Part shown: in pieces, positions 10,395 through 21,486 of the stretch
How positions within the stretch are numbered: position 1 is the stretch's first letter
Layout of the letters: every line of letters starts with the position of its first letter
Assembly (NCBI GenBank): GCA_903632075.3
Contig: CAHIKZ030004282.1
Span: 2,199,130 to 2,263,129 of the forward strand
Length of the DNA: 64,000 nucleotides
Source of the DNA: Acanthosepion pharaonis
Lineage: Eukaryota > Mollusca > Cephalopoda > Sepiida > Sepiidae
Direction: 5' to 3'
Position numbers and translations under genes: made by a program
Notes under the pieces: model-generated
What the model was told of the DNA's origin: nothing
The model's input: the letters and a program-made list of their open reading frames with translations, nothing else
Databases searched by the model: none

Positions 10395-10600
10395 AATATA
10401 AATATATCATTTCTCTTAATTTTCGTTGGGATCCTTTCGAATTCACGGATTAATTTCTTGGTAGCCTTAGAAAATTGAGTGAGAAAAATACCAAAATTTT
10501 CTTTCAAACACTTTTATTTTCCCAAGTACTTCATTCTCATCTGACACTATCTTCAGTGCGTTAACCTGCCTATGAGTATGTATATGTGTCTACCTATTTA
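10395..10600 (+). repeat. dispersed repeat shared with 2293-2403
   Basis: It shares 'GGATCCTTTCGAATTCACGG' and 'TTAGAAAATTGAGTGAGAAA' with the earlier copy, which has the same words with substitutions. It is non-coding and sits between TA microsatellites. Confidence 0.5.
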
Positions 10601-10632
10601 CTTTTTTTGTAAATTAACCATGTACACTTACA

Positions 10633-10642
10633 TATATATATA

Positions 10643-10705
<63 letters not shown>

Positions 10706-10751
10706 GTTAAGAAATCCTTTCCGTTCATATATATCTATTGATCTCTACGTA

Positions 10752-10813
<62 letters not shown>

Positions 10814-10840
10814 TGCTAATATATATATATATATATATTA

Positions 10841-10887
<47 letters not shown>

Positions 10888-10905
10888 TATATATATGTGT
10901 GTATG
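10633..10905. repeat. compound (TA)n microsatellite cluster
   Basis: Four TA runs (10633-10703, 10757-10810, 10820-10840, 10845-10881) are separated by short unique words such as TTCGTTAAGAAATCC and AAAGTTGCTAA, and end in TGTGTGTATGTATG. No coding content. Confidence 0.95.
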
Positions 10906-10924
10906 TATGTATTTATATTTAATA

Positions 10925-11086
10925 TGTGCTTTGTATACGTAATCTAGCCAATTCCATCTAAGGTTCATTTTCTTTATGTTCCCATCACTTTTGTTATTTA
11001 AACTTTTTAGCGTCTCTCTTCCGTTCGTGCGCATGTGTAATCACATCAATGTAAACATAAACTTAGTGCGATGAAGTCCTAAAAGG

Positions 11087-11145
<59 letters not shown>

Positions 11146-12840
11146 AGTCAGAGAGAGAGAGAGAGAGAGAAAAGGGAAGTGAACTCATTCAGTTGATCAA
11201 AATTGATTTACGTTCCTTGTCAAGAAGAAAATCCTTATGACCACTAATGATTCCGTTCTTTAAGACGAGAGAAACTTCACTTAAACAAACATTCGCCTTT
11301 AGCACAAAGAAGGATGGAGTAATTCTTATAAAGAATTTATTATTTATGGAAGCTTTTAGGACCTTTTGACTAAGTGATGAACACACATATTTTGGGATTT
11401 CTGATCATCGATCAAATTTTCCCCTGTCTATAATAACCAACGTCGTTTTGGGGCGGATCAAGCGAGCTACAGATTATGATTTGTGACTCTGGATGTAAAT
11501 TTGATCCATGATTTTGAGGCGTTGATCAAGTCAGAATGACAGTTGGGGAACTCGGCAATAGTTCTCTCCCATGAAGGTCAGGAGCGTGTTATCGAACTGG
11601 CAACGAATGGTATTCGTCTTTGGACTTGAGAGAAATTCTACAGATCGATTTTTTCGAAAGAGCCGAAATCTTATGAACTACTATGATAACCTTTTAATAT
11701 ATGACAACATTAGGTAGGATAAGCATAGAACGTTAGCAACAAGAATATAATAGCACAGGTCTTTATCTTATTTGTCAGCCATATTAGAGTTTCAAATATA
11801 TTTTGCTTTGAAATATCGTAAATATCAATTGGCTCTGAACTAAATATTGTTTGTATCATAAGATTATTTGCATTATTTAGATGCGGACTTCAGTTTTCAT
11901 TCTTAACGTTTGGGTCGTTGTGATCTTTAAACTTCATCCCATGGTTCTTTATCCAGGTAACCTTTAAGAAATTTAGCACTGAACCCTTTATTTAATCTCA
12001 TTATGTGGACGATGTCTATGGATATCATGTCTACTTCGAGTGATTGCGTTTATAATTACTATGTTGCTAAATTTGTGAACAACGCTTTAATTCATTTGGC
12101 CGGTATCGATAATTCTAGGTGGAAAATTCTGTTTAGTTTGGAGACTTAAACCTAATCTCGCTGGCTGCTGACGATTCTGCTGCTGTGACACTTGACTGCA
12201 CACACCAGGCTTATCTTTTTTTATACTCCGCCTGCTGTTAAAGTCGTTTTTTTTCTCAATTCTATTTCTTTCTCATGTGAGAATCAAATTTCTATGGCCG
12301 TGTGAAAAATTAAACTTAAACGGTCTATTCTGAACGAATTAAAACGTGTCTAAACTTCAATCGGTCTAATTTGAAACGAAGGTCGATGTCATCGAAAGAA
12401 GAATTTAAATCTTCAAAAATACTGCGTCTCCCTTTTACGACTGGGACAGATTTGAGAAGCTGAAATAAAGACGAATTCTTGGAACAGATATATATATATA
12501 TCAATATAATACTAATACTTTAGCTTTCGGGAGTGAAAATAAAAGTTAACAAAACGCATATTTTACCAGGCCAAACAATCGCTCTAATTCGTCATATATC
12601 TGTTCAGCTAGCTATATAATAAGGTCTTTTTTTATTTTAGCGAATTCAATCAAATTGTGCTCTTTGTTTTGTTTTCTGCTTCATCTATCTCGGAGGCCAT
12701 ATTAGAAATCTCGACTGAAAATTATAACTTCAGGGCATAGTGAAAATAAAAACAAAAAATATGACTACTAAGAAAGTCGGTTCACGGTGTCAGGCGAGAC
12801 AATTTTTCTCTCTTGAATCTAATTTGAACCTATCTATAAG
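10925..12840. other. AT-rich sequence, mostly featureless
   Basis: It includes a (TA)n run (11089-11142) and a (GA)n run (11152-11170). I find no motif in any frame, including the 65-codon frame at 11189-11386 (-), and no repeat match elsewhere in the window. Confidence 0.5.
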
Positions 12841-12854
12841 TTTACCATTCGTTT

Positions 12855-13385
12855 ATGTTTAGAATATTACTACTCTATATATGGTTCGGTGTCCCTGTCA
12901 TTTTCCTGGAGTTCCTTGATAAGATCCAAAGAAGAATCTGCAATAATCTGCAATGTTCTGATGTGGCGGTTCGGCTTCAGTCACTTGCCGACCGGGGTAA
13001 GGTTGCATCTCAGTCCTTTTTTTTAATAAATATTTTCATGATAACTGTTCCGATGAGGTCTTTGCTATGGTACCTAGACTTTATGAATTTAATTAGTGTA
13101 CTAGACTGGTGGCGAGATCTCATCAACTTACAGCTAGCTAGGGATGTATGCTAAATTCTATGTTAACACTTTCTTATCCCACACTACTTGCATGTGGAAC
13201 TTTCTTCCGGCTCCATGCTTTCAAACTAACTTTAATCTGCAAAAGTTTAAATGCAATGTCAATCGCTCTCGACTGTCTTCCTGGTTGCTCTTTTCCCTTT
13301 CTCCTCATTACTAATGTTTCTGTTCCTAATTCCTCTACAACCTGTAACTGCTAATGGCTGTACTGCTTTGCTTGGGGCGATACTG
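12855..13385 (+). pseudogene. CR1/Jockey-like LINE ORF2 C-terminal fragment
   Basis: The first segment reads FLDKIQRRICNNLQ, then RLQSLADRGKVASQS. This is the 'LDxIQRRA...LxxLxxRRxVASLSLFYRY' block of non-LTR RT C-termini. The second segment (13148-13354) holds the 'LLACGTFFR' and 'LNAMSIAL' decayed version of the terminal block. The 3' UTR follows (GGCTGTACTGCTTTGCTTGG) with an A-rich tail at 13388-13399. It is the longest copy of this LINE family here, and it is broken by stops. Confidence 0.75.
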
Positions 13386-13399
13386 ATTAAAAAAAAAAG

Positions 13400-14390
13400 A
13401 ACAATGTATTTTTTTTGAAGACATTAATTGAGTAAAATAAAGAATTCAGTAAACTGAATATGAAATTTAACTCGAATCTACAGACAAAATAGATGTCTCT
13501 AAATCGCATAGTCTTTGAGAACGAGGATTCTTTTGTCCACAACAAGAATGGATCAGAGAATCGTGCAAGTTGAGTCGAACGTTTCACTCGGATATGCAAA
13601 AGCAATCAATATCACCGACATTACTGACACTGAGAGAATTGTGATTGGATAATCATTTCCAATGCACCCAATAACAGTGCAAGCAAAGTTGCACAATGAA
13701 CTCACACCTGAAAACGAATTGTCGCTAATGCACTTTCTGTAAATATTAATTTTGATTTTCAAACAAAAGAAAAGCAAGCGTATGCAGACATTTGACTCTA
13801 ATCTGAAGACCAATTACTTGTCTCAGGTGTACTGATCCTTGGAAAATTGTTTCTTGATTATCAGTCTCAGATGAAACAAGTTGAAATGCAAGTAGAATCG
13901 GCCATTGGACAAAATTGCTGTTGAAGTAATTGCCTCCAGCGATCTTATGACATTATTATCACTTCGACTTACAAGTGCTATGCATTTTAGTTGTTGCTGC
14001 TGTTGAAAGTCCTCAAGTAATGTGGTTTCTATTATTTGTTACACTCTTTTGTTTGTGATTATGTAGCGCCAGATTTCACGGTTCAAAGAAGTATGCTCTT
14101 CTCTGTGACCTACAGGCTTCGTTCGCATGAAGATGTTTCTAAACATTGGATGCTTTAACGATTTAAAAAAAAAAGTGGGGGGGGCTTGCAGCAAACAAAT
14201 ATTGTTCTTGAAATTCGCTGTACGGATACGTTGTAACAAGCAAAGGTTTACCTTCCGCAGTTTTCACCTGTTCAAATATATTTTCACACCCGTGTCGTTG
14301 GTTTTACACGCTAGAAATGTTAATGAAAATAGAAGGTCTTTATTGTTTGTTTAAACCGGTTATTATTTGTAAAACCGTACACGAAATTTC
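13400..14390. other. no recognised feature
   Basis: Several 65-86-codon frames (13553-13813 -, 14039-14239 -, 14127-14354 +) overlap on opposite strands and show no family motif. They are most likely chance frames. Confidence 0.45.
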
Positions 14391-14429
14391 ATAATTGAAT
14401 ATTCAAGAAATGTTGCGTCACATCAAGTA

Positions 14430-14660
14430 TGACGATAAACTATATCCGGCAGCAAGGCCTCTGATCGGGGGATTGGTGGTTTTGAGAAGCGTGGAATCGC
14501 TTCTTAATTACTGCTGCAGCTACGTACACCTGTTACGTGCCCAAGCTATGGGAAAATATTGTTTTGGTTTTTCTTTAGTGGTTCACTGAGAAAGTATAAA
14601 AATACATTATTGTAAAAATACCAAGAATATATTTATTAAAAAATGACCAATAGTAATTGT
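14430..14660 (+). repeat. dispersed repeat B, copy 1
   Basis: It starts near GGCAGCAAGGCCTCTGATCG and runs through 'GTGGAATCGCTTCTTAATTACTGCTG' and 'AAGCTATGGGAAAATATTG' into an AT-rich tail, 'GTAAAAATACCAAGAATATATTT'. It is matched at 15405-15660 (same strand) and 36590-36735 (opposite strand). Possibly a SINE; no B-box seen. Confidence 0.65.
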
Positions 14661-15021
14661 TGAAACTTGACTAATGCATGGAATAATAATGCAACACAAA
14701 ATGTACTTAGAACAAAATGTATTGAAACAAGAAAGTGTACACAATATTTACATATAGTCTTTTGTATATTCCTGGTAAGACCGTTCCTGGAGAATGTGTT
14801 GACTGAGTCGCAGTCGGGCAGAGTCTCTGGTTGAATCTTTTGATTCCTTCCTCTCTTCCCGGTACCAACTATATTTATATGGTCGGTACTCCACTGTTCA
14901 AATTAGGTGGATCCTACCACAACAGTAATACAGTTTTATAGGAAAATGTCAATCAATATACTACTAAAGTATAAAAATACATTTTTATAGTGAATTACGA
15001 GCAATACATTATTCCTCTACG

Positions 15022-15026
<5 letters not shown>

Positions 15027-15093
<67 letters not shown>

Positions 15094-15094
15094 G
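15027..15094. repeat. (TA)n(GA)n microsatellite
   Basis: About 45 bases of TA followed by a (GA)n run. The reversed open frame is an artefact. Confidence 0.95.
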
Positions 15095-15117
15095 AGGGGG
15101 AGAGAGAACATACGATT

Positions 15118-15200
15118 GTCCTGAAAATATAAAATTATGTATAAAATATCTGTAATTGAAGCCATAAAACTGCGTAGAAAATATTTAGATTTCGGCATTC
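15118..15200 (-). repeat. dispersed repeat C, copy 1
   Basis: 'ATAAAATTATGTATAAAATATCTGTAATTGAAGCCATAAAA...ATTTAGATTTCGGCATT' matches 16255-16330 on the same strand and 35580-35680 on the opposite strand. Repeats B and C are neighbours here and again near 35.5-36.7 kb, so they may be parts of one element. Confidence 0.6.
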
Positions 15201-15404
15201 GTCACCATCATCATTATCATCATGCTTCTGAATATGTAATATGAATAGAGAACATTAAAAAAAAGTTATCTGAAGAACAAGTATGCCGTAATTGCTATCA
15301 ATTCCCAGACTCGCTTATAAGCTAGATGCCTGAATTCGCAGAATATCAACATCCTCCAGGATGTCTTCAGAGAAATGGGACTCTTGATAAAACTTTAGAG
15401 TCAT

Positions 15405-15810
15405 GGGTATGAGGGTAAAAAGCATCCGTCAGCAAGGCCTCTCTTCGAGAGATTGGAGATTTTGGGGGTCGTGGAACCATATCTGATATTCTTCTTGTTC
15501 CCTGACTCGATGTTGTAGCACCTGTTAGAATCCCAGCTATGGAATAATAGTGTTTTGAATTTTGTTTTGTGGATCACTAACAAAGTATGAAAATATATTT
15601 TGGTAAAAATACCAGCAATATATCTATTTAAAAAATGAGCAGTAATTATACAGTTTTATATCAAAATGGCCAGCTGTAATATATTTTATAGGAAAATGGC
15701 CAGTTTTGATGCATTTTATAGCAAAATTATAATCAATACAGCACTAAAGTATAAAAATGCTTTTTATAGTAAAATTACCAGATATATATTTTATCATCTA
15801 CAAACGATAT
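15405..15810 (+). repeat. dispersed repeat B, copy 2, with degenerate AT-rich tail units
   Basis: It matches the 14430 copy (CAGCAAGGCCTCTC, ATCCCAGCTATGGAATAATA, CAAAGTATGAAAATATATTTTGGTAAAAATACCAGC). The tail continues as several degenerate units of 'TTTTATA(G/T)(C/G)AAAATGGCCAG' or 'AAATTACCAG' up to about 15800. Confidence 0.65.
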
Positions 15811-16229
15811 ATCTAAATATTCATACCCTTTCGAAAGGAATAAGTGTGAAGTGAACGTAAAAGAATCGTTCAAAATGGTGACAAGTCATGGCTTTAAATT
15901 CTCCGCTCCCCGATGGAAAAAAAAAGATTATGTATAACTGTAGGCATGGTTTCTTGATAGCACCTTGACATTGATTAAAAAATCTGCGAAAGATAAGAAG
16001 TAAAATGATGACGTTGATAATTGTTGCAATGGAAAGAGGTTCCAAAGACCCTTGAGGCTAATTTGCGGGATAATGAAAATCGAGAAAGATTTTAGACGCT
16101 CCAGATGAAGTCAATCAGCAACGATTCTTAGAAAAATGGTTACGATCTCAAAATAAGTTCTGCAATATAAACTTCAGAAACGGCCACTAACAAAACTGGA
16201 GAAAAGAGAGTTTTTTCATGACACTGAAA

Positions 16230-16380
16230 TTATCGAAACATACATTTGAATTGAAAGTATAAAATTATGTCCAAAATCCCTGTAGTTGAAGACATAAGCT
16301 TGCATACAGAATATTTAGATTTCGGCATTAAATAACCCATAGAGATGTTGATATGCCGCTCAACAAAAACAACGCAAACA
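16230..16380 (-). repeat. dispersed repeat C, copy 2
   Basis: It runs from AAAGTATAAAATTATGTCC to CATAGAGATGTTGATATGCC. It matches in inverse orientation 'GGCATATCAACACCTCTATGGGTTATTTAATG' at about 35550, and its inner part matches 15118-15200. Confidence 0.65.
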
Positions 16381-16734
16381 TTACATAAATGCCTTCAAAT
16401 ATTTCAATATTTGAAAATAGGATAAAATGAGGAACTATGAACTAAATTTAAGTAAACATTTGCACGTCCTTATAAGACCAAAATAAATGGGGACATTTCC
16501 TTTTCTCAAGGATCATGTGTTATCTTGCGAAAGATTAATGTATTATGGAAAGACGTCTTGGCAATAAACTTATGACTTGCATAAAGATGGATTTTTTTCG
16601 TGAGCAGTACGAACCGGATCACTTGCTAAGACGAGGTATCCTGCTCGTGAGGAAAAAATATATCTGCGAGAAGCTTGACTCAGTTTGAAAAGATATTAGA
16701 ATAATCCAGAACTCAATATCTGTTTATATTTCTG

Positions 16735-17095
16735 AGATGCCTTAACCGGGTATTGAACTCACACTCTTTGGGTCCTGTCACTGGATCTAACCAACGTTTT
16801 ATCCACTGTGCCATGTGTCCTTGACGACATATGGCACAGTGACAGGACCCAAAGAGTGTGAGTTCAATACCTGGTTAAGGCAGTGGAGAACTTTCAGAGG
16901 GAAAATTAACAGGTGATAACTAATAACTGACATCCATTAAAAACATGGCACGTGGAACTAGAACAGTATACCCCAGTGAGTGAAATAAAGTTCGACATTC
17001 CAACCACCTGAAGAAGGCCGGAGCGTACAACGGCCGAAACGTTGTGACAAATATGGCGACAAAGATTGGGACAATAGTCCGAATAATGTGAATGA
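16735..17095. repeat. tRNA-headed, hammerhead-like repeat as a head-to-head inverted pair (locus 1)
   Basis: A reversed tRNA-like head (GCCTTAACCGGGTATTGAAC at about 16738 to GGCACAC-type end at 16815) faces a forward copy starting at about 16830 (GGCACAGTGACAGGACCC). The B-box-like sequence is GAGTTCAATACC. The forward copy continues through a body to a hammerhead-like core: CTGAAGA (17008-17014), stem II GGCCG/CGGCC (about 17015-17035) and GAAAC (17036-17040). It ends with 'GACAATAGTCCGAATAATGT'. The same organisation is seen at 24873-25345. In this copy the site after the core is GTG, so a cleavable NUH is lacking. Confidence 0.65.
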
Positions 17096-17139
17096 TATAT
17101 GTAGAGAGAGAGAGAGACAGATATATATATATATTTGGT

Positions 17140-17310
17140 TATTCTTAATTTATTTTGTTTAAACGCTATTTTTGATGGATACACATATTCAAGAAATTCA
17201 AGAAGGTCTTTTTTTTTAATTAAACCGTATTTATTACCGAACGATATCCACCGCCCTGAATATTCGAGAAATCTTGGCAGAAAAATGTGCGTTCTTCAAT
17301 ATCTCGGATT
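17140..17310 (+). repeat. dispersed repeat shared with 30480-30660
   Basis: 'CACCGCCCTGAATATTCGAGAAATC' and 'GTGCGTTCTTCAATATCTC' match 'CCCGCCTGAATATTCAAGAAATC' and 'GTGCGCTATTCTGACTCTC' near 30530-30590. No coding sense. Confidence 0.5.
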
Positions 17311-17312
17311 TA

Positions 17313-17341
17313 ATCTATCTATTTATCTATCTATCTATCTA

Positions 17342-17380
<39 letters not shown>
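17313..17380. repeat. (TCTA)n(TA)n microsatellite
   Basis: About 30 bases of TCTA units are followed by about 35 bases of TA. Confidence 0.95.
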
Positions 17381-17386
<6 letters not shown>

Positions 17387-17454
17387 AACGTATACAGAAA
17401 GAAAGAGGCTTAAAACAATGAGTCGATCCTGAGAGAATTAGATGTCCTACTAGG

Positions 17455-18195
17455 ATTCATTATTGTCGGTCACAGTCTTAACAATATAAGATATGCAAAT
17501 TAGAGTGTGGATAGCAAACACAGAAAGGAAACAAGATGATCTCCGACAGAAGGTAGTAAAAGACAGCGAGAAGGAAGGACTGCATATCAATTTTAAGAAG
17601 ACAGAATGTATGGTTGTCTGTAACGGAAATAGACGAAGATGTGAATTACGAATGGGAGTTATCAAAATCAAGCAAGTACAAAAAATTAATATGTGAGAAG
17701 TGTTTTCACAGAAGACGAAAAATCCGACATTGGAATAGAGAAAGTGGTCTTTCAAAAGCTAAGAAAAGTATTAAGATACATGAAAATTTCATTAGAAAAG
17801 AGTGTTGAACTGCTATTTAATGCTATTTCCTGTATGATAGAGAATGCTGGATGGTCTCCTCGCAGAAGAAATCTGTGACTCTAATGAAGAATGCTGAGGG
17901 TACCATGGACAGATGATGTATGCCGCGACTGAAATATAAAGGGCACTACTACTTCGAATAACAAAGAGTCTGTTAAAATTTCTACAACACATAGTGAGGA
18001 AGGAAGGCTTTGAGAATCTGACACTGACAAGACATACTGAAGTCGCGATGGACACATTACCTTGCCGGTTTCTGTAAATGGTTTACAGAAGAAGGATTCG
18101 GATAGACAGGGAAGCCAAAAAATTACAAAATAGCAAAGGACAGGAGGTTGAGGAAATACATGAATGTCCATGCGCTGAAGATACACGGCGGATAA
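17455..18195 (+). pseudogene. RTE-like LINE reverse transcriptase C-terminal region (broken)
   Basis: Reading across frames: NNIRYAN in place of the catalytic LRYADD; VVKDSEKEGLHINFKKTECM (17548-17607) for motif D; VKIKQVQKIN; SVFTEDEKSDIGIEKVVFQK; LRKVLRYMKISLEKSV; RMLRVPWTDDV (about 17890); and VRKEGFENLTLTRHTE near 18000. This is the standard series for RTE-type endonuclease/RTs. The YADD motif is destroyed (RYAN then stop), and numerous stops remain. The 3' end runs directly into a (GAA)n array, as expected for the family's simple-repeat tail. Confidence 0.8.
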
Positions 18196-18494
18196 AAGAA
18201 GAAGAAGAAGAAGAAGAGGAGGAGGAGGAAGAAGAAGAAGAAAAAGAAAAAAAGAAGAAGAAGAGGAGGAGGAGGAAGAAGAGGAAAAGGAAGAAGAAGA
18301 AGAAGAGGAGGATGAAGAAGAGGAAGAGGAAAAAGAAGAAGAGGAGGAGGACGAAGAAGAAGAAGAGGAGGAAGAAGAAGGGAAAGAAGAAGAAGAGGAG
18401 GAAGAAGAAGAAGAAGAGGAAAAGGAAGAGGAGGAAGAAGAGGAAGAGGAAAAGAAAGAAAGAAAGAAAGAAGAAGAAGAAGAAGAAGAAGAAA
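18196..18494 (+). repeat. (GAA/GAG)n microsatellite, probably the expanded tail of the RTE copy
   Basis: About 300 bases of GAA, GAG and GAAA units. It starts exactly where the RTE-like element ends. A second RTE-like 3' end (33460-33960, - strand) carries a short (GAA)n tail too, which supports the view that the array grew from the retrotransposon's 3' tail. The Glu/Lys-rich and Leu/Pro-rich frames are artefacts. Confidence 0.9.
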
Positions 18495-18509
18495 TATAGT
18501 TCCTGACAT

Positions 18510-19445
18510 TAAAATGGTGACTTGACTGGGCGAGTTATTTCGTCTGTGTCAGTAAACTGATGACTTGTCTGCGGTCTTCAGCGTATGAATTTTTAGAAAG
18601 GCTATTTCGTGATAGTAAACGGGTTAAAGGAAGAAACGCTTTGAGTTTTCGCTTTTCGTACCCAGAAAATAAGACAATAGAGACATAGAGTCGAAGCTTT
18701 ATTTAAATAATACGCCAAGTAATAAAATAATTTCAAAATGTTTTATTCAAACGTTGTCAGATTTATTACTTTTCATTGTCCCACCAACTTGTCAATAATA
18801 ATCAGAAACAATTAGTTCCCCATTTGACCAACTCCAGATAATAAAATCGGCAGGTGTAAAGATCTTAAGCGTTGCATGGCACACCTTGTTTTCACAATTT
18901 AAAATTGAAGGATGAGACAAAAAAAATCTTCTACACTTGGGAAATCATAAGACGAGACATAATTCGGGAAACTGAAGATGATTCATGCCAAGGCGGGTTT
19001 TTTTTTTTTGTCGTATTGCGAGTCGGATTGCGTCGCTTGTCTGGTTAAACGTTTCAACAAAAACAATTTACAATTGTTGTGTAAAATAAGAAGCCAGTTT
19101 TAACTCCGTCATAGTCTAAGTTAGGTGCATTTTTTTCAGATTTGGGGCTCGTATTTACATATTGAGGTGACGACCCTACAAATTGATGAATAATTCTTTT
19201 TTAAATTCCTGGTCAATCGATATCGGAGAAGTTGTTACAAATTGGGAATTAAACATTTGCCGACTTTTTTCTAGACTGACACCAAAAAAGTGAAGAAATA
19301 TTTCGTTCAAGATTGCAACCGATCCCTTTCGTATAAATCAAAGATTTATTAAATTAAAGTTGTGCATTTGACTCAAACATGCGAGCGAACTTGACGTGCC
19401 TGAATTCGCGGTACATATAATTTTTTACGAAATAGAAATAAACAG
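18510..19445. other. no recognised feature
   Basis: AT-rich unique-looking sequence with short T and A runs. No long frame, no repeat match and no RNA signature seen. Confidence 0.5.
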
Positions 19446-19460
19446 TAGATGCATTAAATC

Positions 19461-19690
19461 TTGTGGGCTGGTGTTTCTATGTATCTAAAGATTCCTGATA
19501 AAATCCAAAGACGAATCTGCAATGTTATCAGTCCTGACCTGGTATATCAGCTTCAACCAGTTTCCGGCCGCCCTAACGTAGTGTTTAGAACTAGCAATAC
19601 TCGTGAATATTTCAGGGTTTCCTCTTTGTATTTTCTGATGAATCTTATTTCTTCAATTAATGGTTGAATATGCTCATTATGAGTTCTATG
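19461..19690 (+). pseudogene. CR1/Jockey-like LINE C-terminal fragment
   Basis: IPDKIQRRICNVIS and LQPVSGRPNVVFRTS match the 'LDKIQRRICN...LQSLADRxKVAS' block seen at 12900-13000. It is broken after about 55 codons. Confidence 0.65.
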
Positions 19691-19884
19691 ATAATAAAAT
19701 ATCCCTAGAAATTCCCCTATCGCATCGTTGAATATTTGAACTGAACAGCTATAACAAAATATTCTAAAAGCTGTCATAAATATGAACTCAGTTCGTTATT
19801 TTAAGAAGTGGCTACAAATGAAAAAAAATCGAAATTTATAACTTTTTTCAATTTGAGAGAAACTGATATTAAAATACTTCCATC

Positions 19885-20145
19885 TTCCCTTCTTTCTTTC
19901 TTTCTTTCTTTCTTTCATTATCTTATTGAAACTAAATAGCGGCCCTGATATGTCTTTCGTCTTTCTACGCGATCAAAACAGAATAGTCCATTTATGGAAT
20001 ATTAGTAGGAGACGTTAAATACTTTTTTCTTTCTTTCTTAAGGAAATCACTGAAATCAAGTAGCGTCTCTGATATGTCTTTTCCTTCTTTTCACGCTATC
20101 AAAACGGAATAGTCCATTATTTATGAGGTATTGACAGGACGTAAC
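19885..20145 (+). repeat. tandem duplication of about 130 bp with TTTC runs
   Basis: Unit 1 (about 19885-20020) and unit 2 (about 20026-20145) each start with a (CTTT)n run and share 'CTGATATGTCTTT', 'ATCAAAACAGAATAGTCCAT' (second copy AAACGGAATAGTCCAT) and 'GAAA(C/T)(T/C)AA(A/G)TAGCG'. They are diverged, so this is not a recent duplication. Confidence 0.75.
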
Positions 20146-20420
20146 GGTCATGCTAAGGAGGGACAGGCAGAATTATATCTGTAAATATTCTCATGGTGAT
20201 TTTTTTTTTGATGATCTTTTCTATTTGGTATCTCGATCTCAAGAATTTAATCATAGTACTAGAATGGCAGTTAGGTCTCCGCTTTTGAAACAGTCGAAAT
20301 TGTTCGATATAAGCCTACGTTCTATTCTAGTAGCTTCTGCTCTTGAACCTCATACCCGTGGATATATATTCCTGCTTCTAGTTTTTCAGGCATTATCATC
20401 TAAAATTGAAATGTAACGTT
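20145..20420 (+). pseudogene. CR1/Jockey-like LINE C-terminal fragment
   Basis: The frame from 20150 reads KYSHGDFFFDDLFYLV, then SRSQEFNHSTRMAVRSP. It resembles the 'FYRYFHGxCSxELxxLVP...TRxxxxSHP' block that lies between the IQRR and LWNSLP blocks in this LINE family. The frame is unusually well kept (88 codons) but there is no catalytic part. Confidence 0.55.
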
Positions 20421-20424
20421 ATAA

Positions 20425-21180
20425 CAAGTTAGATTGTTATGGGCGGATACTGTAATTTTTAAATTCGAAGGCGACGATTTTCTATGGATTTGAGTGTGTA
20501 AGTCTAGTCCTTATTAATTTTCCCAGGCAGTAATATTTATCGGGAGTTCAGATGTGACCTCGAATTGAACAGATCAGAGCATTTTTTTTTATTTCGTTCC
20601 TGACGTATATGACAGCCAAATATATTTTGGGTTTTGGCTCTGAATGAATTGATGTAACATCAAAACATAGGATTTGATCTTTTAACCCTGACTTTAAACA
20701 ATACAAAATTGAGTTATTTTGGCGGGTGAACAGTTTGATATGTAGGCAGAGAATTATGTATAAATTCAGCTCGATTTTGAGGATACAGCCAGACACAGAT
20801 GGGCTGGGACTCCAGAGAGACGGGTCGTTAGACACACACATATAGTTGCACACCCGCACGAAGAAGGGACCCAATATTTACTTGAATTTTAGTTTAAAAC
20901 TTGCTGAACAAAAGATTGACATTCCAAGTTGCTACCTTCTAATTTCTTTTTCTGTTAAAAGATGCTAAATATACCCGATTGTAAAATATTTTTTCACATA
21001 TGGTCGTCTATATTTAACCAAAACCGGCATTATTATTTTTTTTTCTGTGAGAACTTGACCTTATTTCTAGTTAGCCCCAAAAGTTTGCCACGGCTTATTG
21101 ACTAACAGAAGAAAGACAACTTTCTTCATCAGTAGGAATTACAACACTTAAAGAAATGAAACGATAATTGACGATTTATG
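20425..21180. other. no recognised feature
   Basis: A 108-codon frame on the - strand (20548-20874) shows no motif I recognise. No repeat match within the window. Confidence 0.45.
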
Positions 21181-21189
21181 CTGACACCA

Positions 21190-21313
21190 ATCTCTAAACT
21201 AGGTTCGAACCTGTGTCACTCTCCTTATCCAATAGTCCAATATCCAATATTGAGATATAGGAACAATCGTGGTCTGAACTGAGCCGCTGCCTGTCAACAG
21301 AATGCGAGACTAG
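21190..21313 (-). repeat. SINE-like repeat, left arm of a 63-bp inverted pair
   Basis: AGGTTCGAACCTGTG (about 21201) is a reversed B-box. The last 63 bases (21251-21313) are repeated in inverse orientation at 21970-22032 with a few differences (CAGGCAGCGGCTCAGTTCGG on the right versus its complement on the left). Confidence 0.65.
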
Positions 21314-21339
21314 AGCAACGTGGCCTAGGAGACGTGAAC

Positions 21340-21480
21340 GGGAAGTGAATTGTCATCTGTTTTTTCCACCTATTCTTTTGTTGTCTTTTCTATTCAATAA
21401 TATTTTCGCAGTTTCTCAGTAAACCCTTGCCTCTTAGTGGCTTTATTGCCTTGTTTATGGTGAAATGATTGAAAATATGT
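21340..21480 (+). pseudogene. CR1/Jockey-like LINE 3' UTR fragment
   Basis: 'GTAAACCCTTGCCTCTTAGTGG' and 'GCCTTGTTTATGGTGAAATGA' match the 3' UTR of the other LINE copies. It is broken off immediately before the mariner-type MITE at 21487. Confidence 0.6.
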
Positions 21481-21486
21481 AATCTA

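Noticed and set aside
18078..18509. Long Glu/Lys-rich (+) and Leu/Pro-rich (-) frames
   Set aside because: They are products of the (GAA/GAG)n array behind a dead RTE fragment.
20548..20874. 108-codon - strand frame as a host gene
   Set aside because: No motif, and it overlaps AT-rich, otherwise featureless sequence. There is not enough evidence to call a gene.
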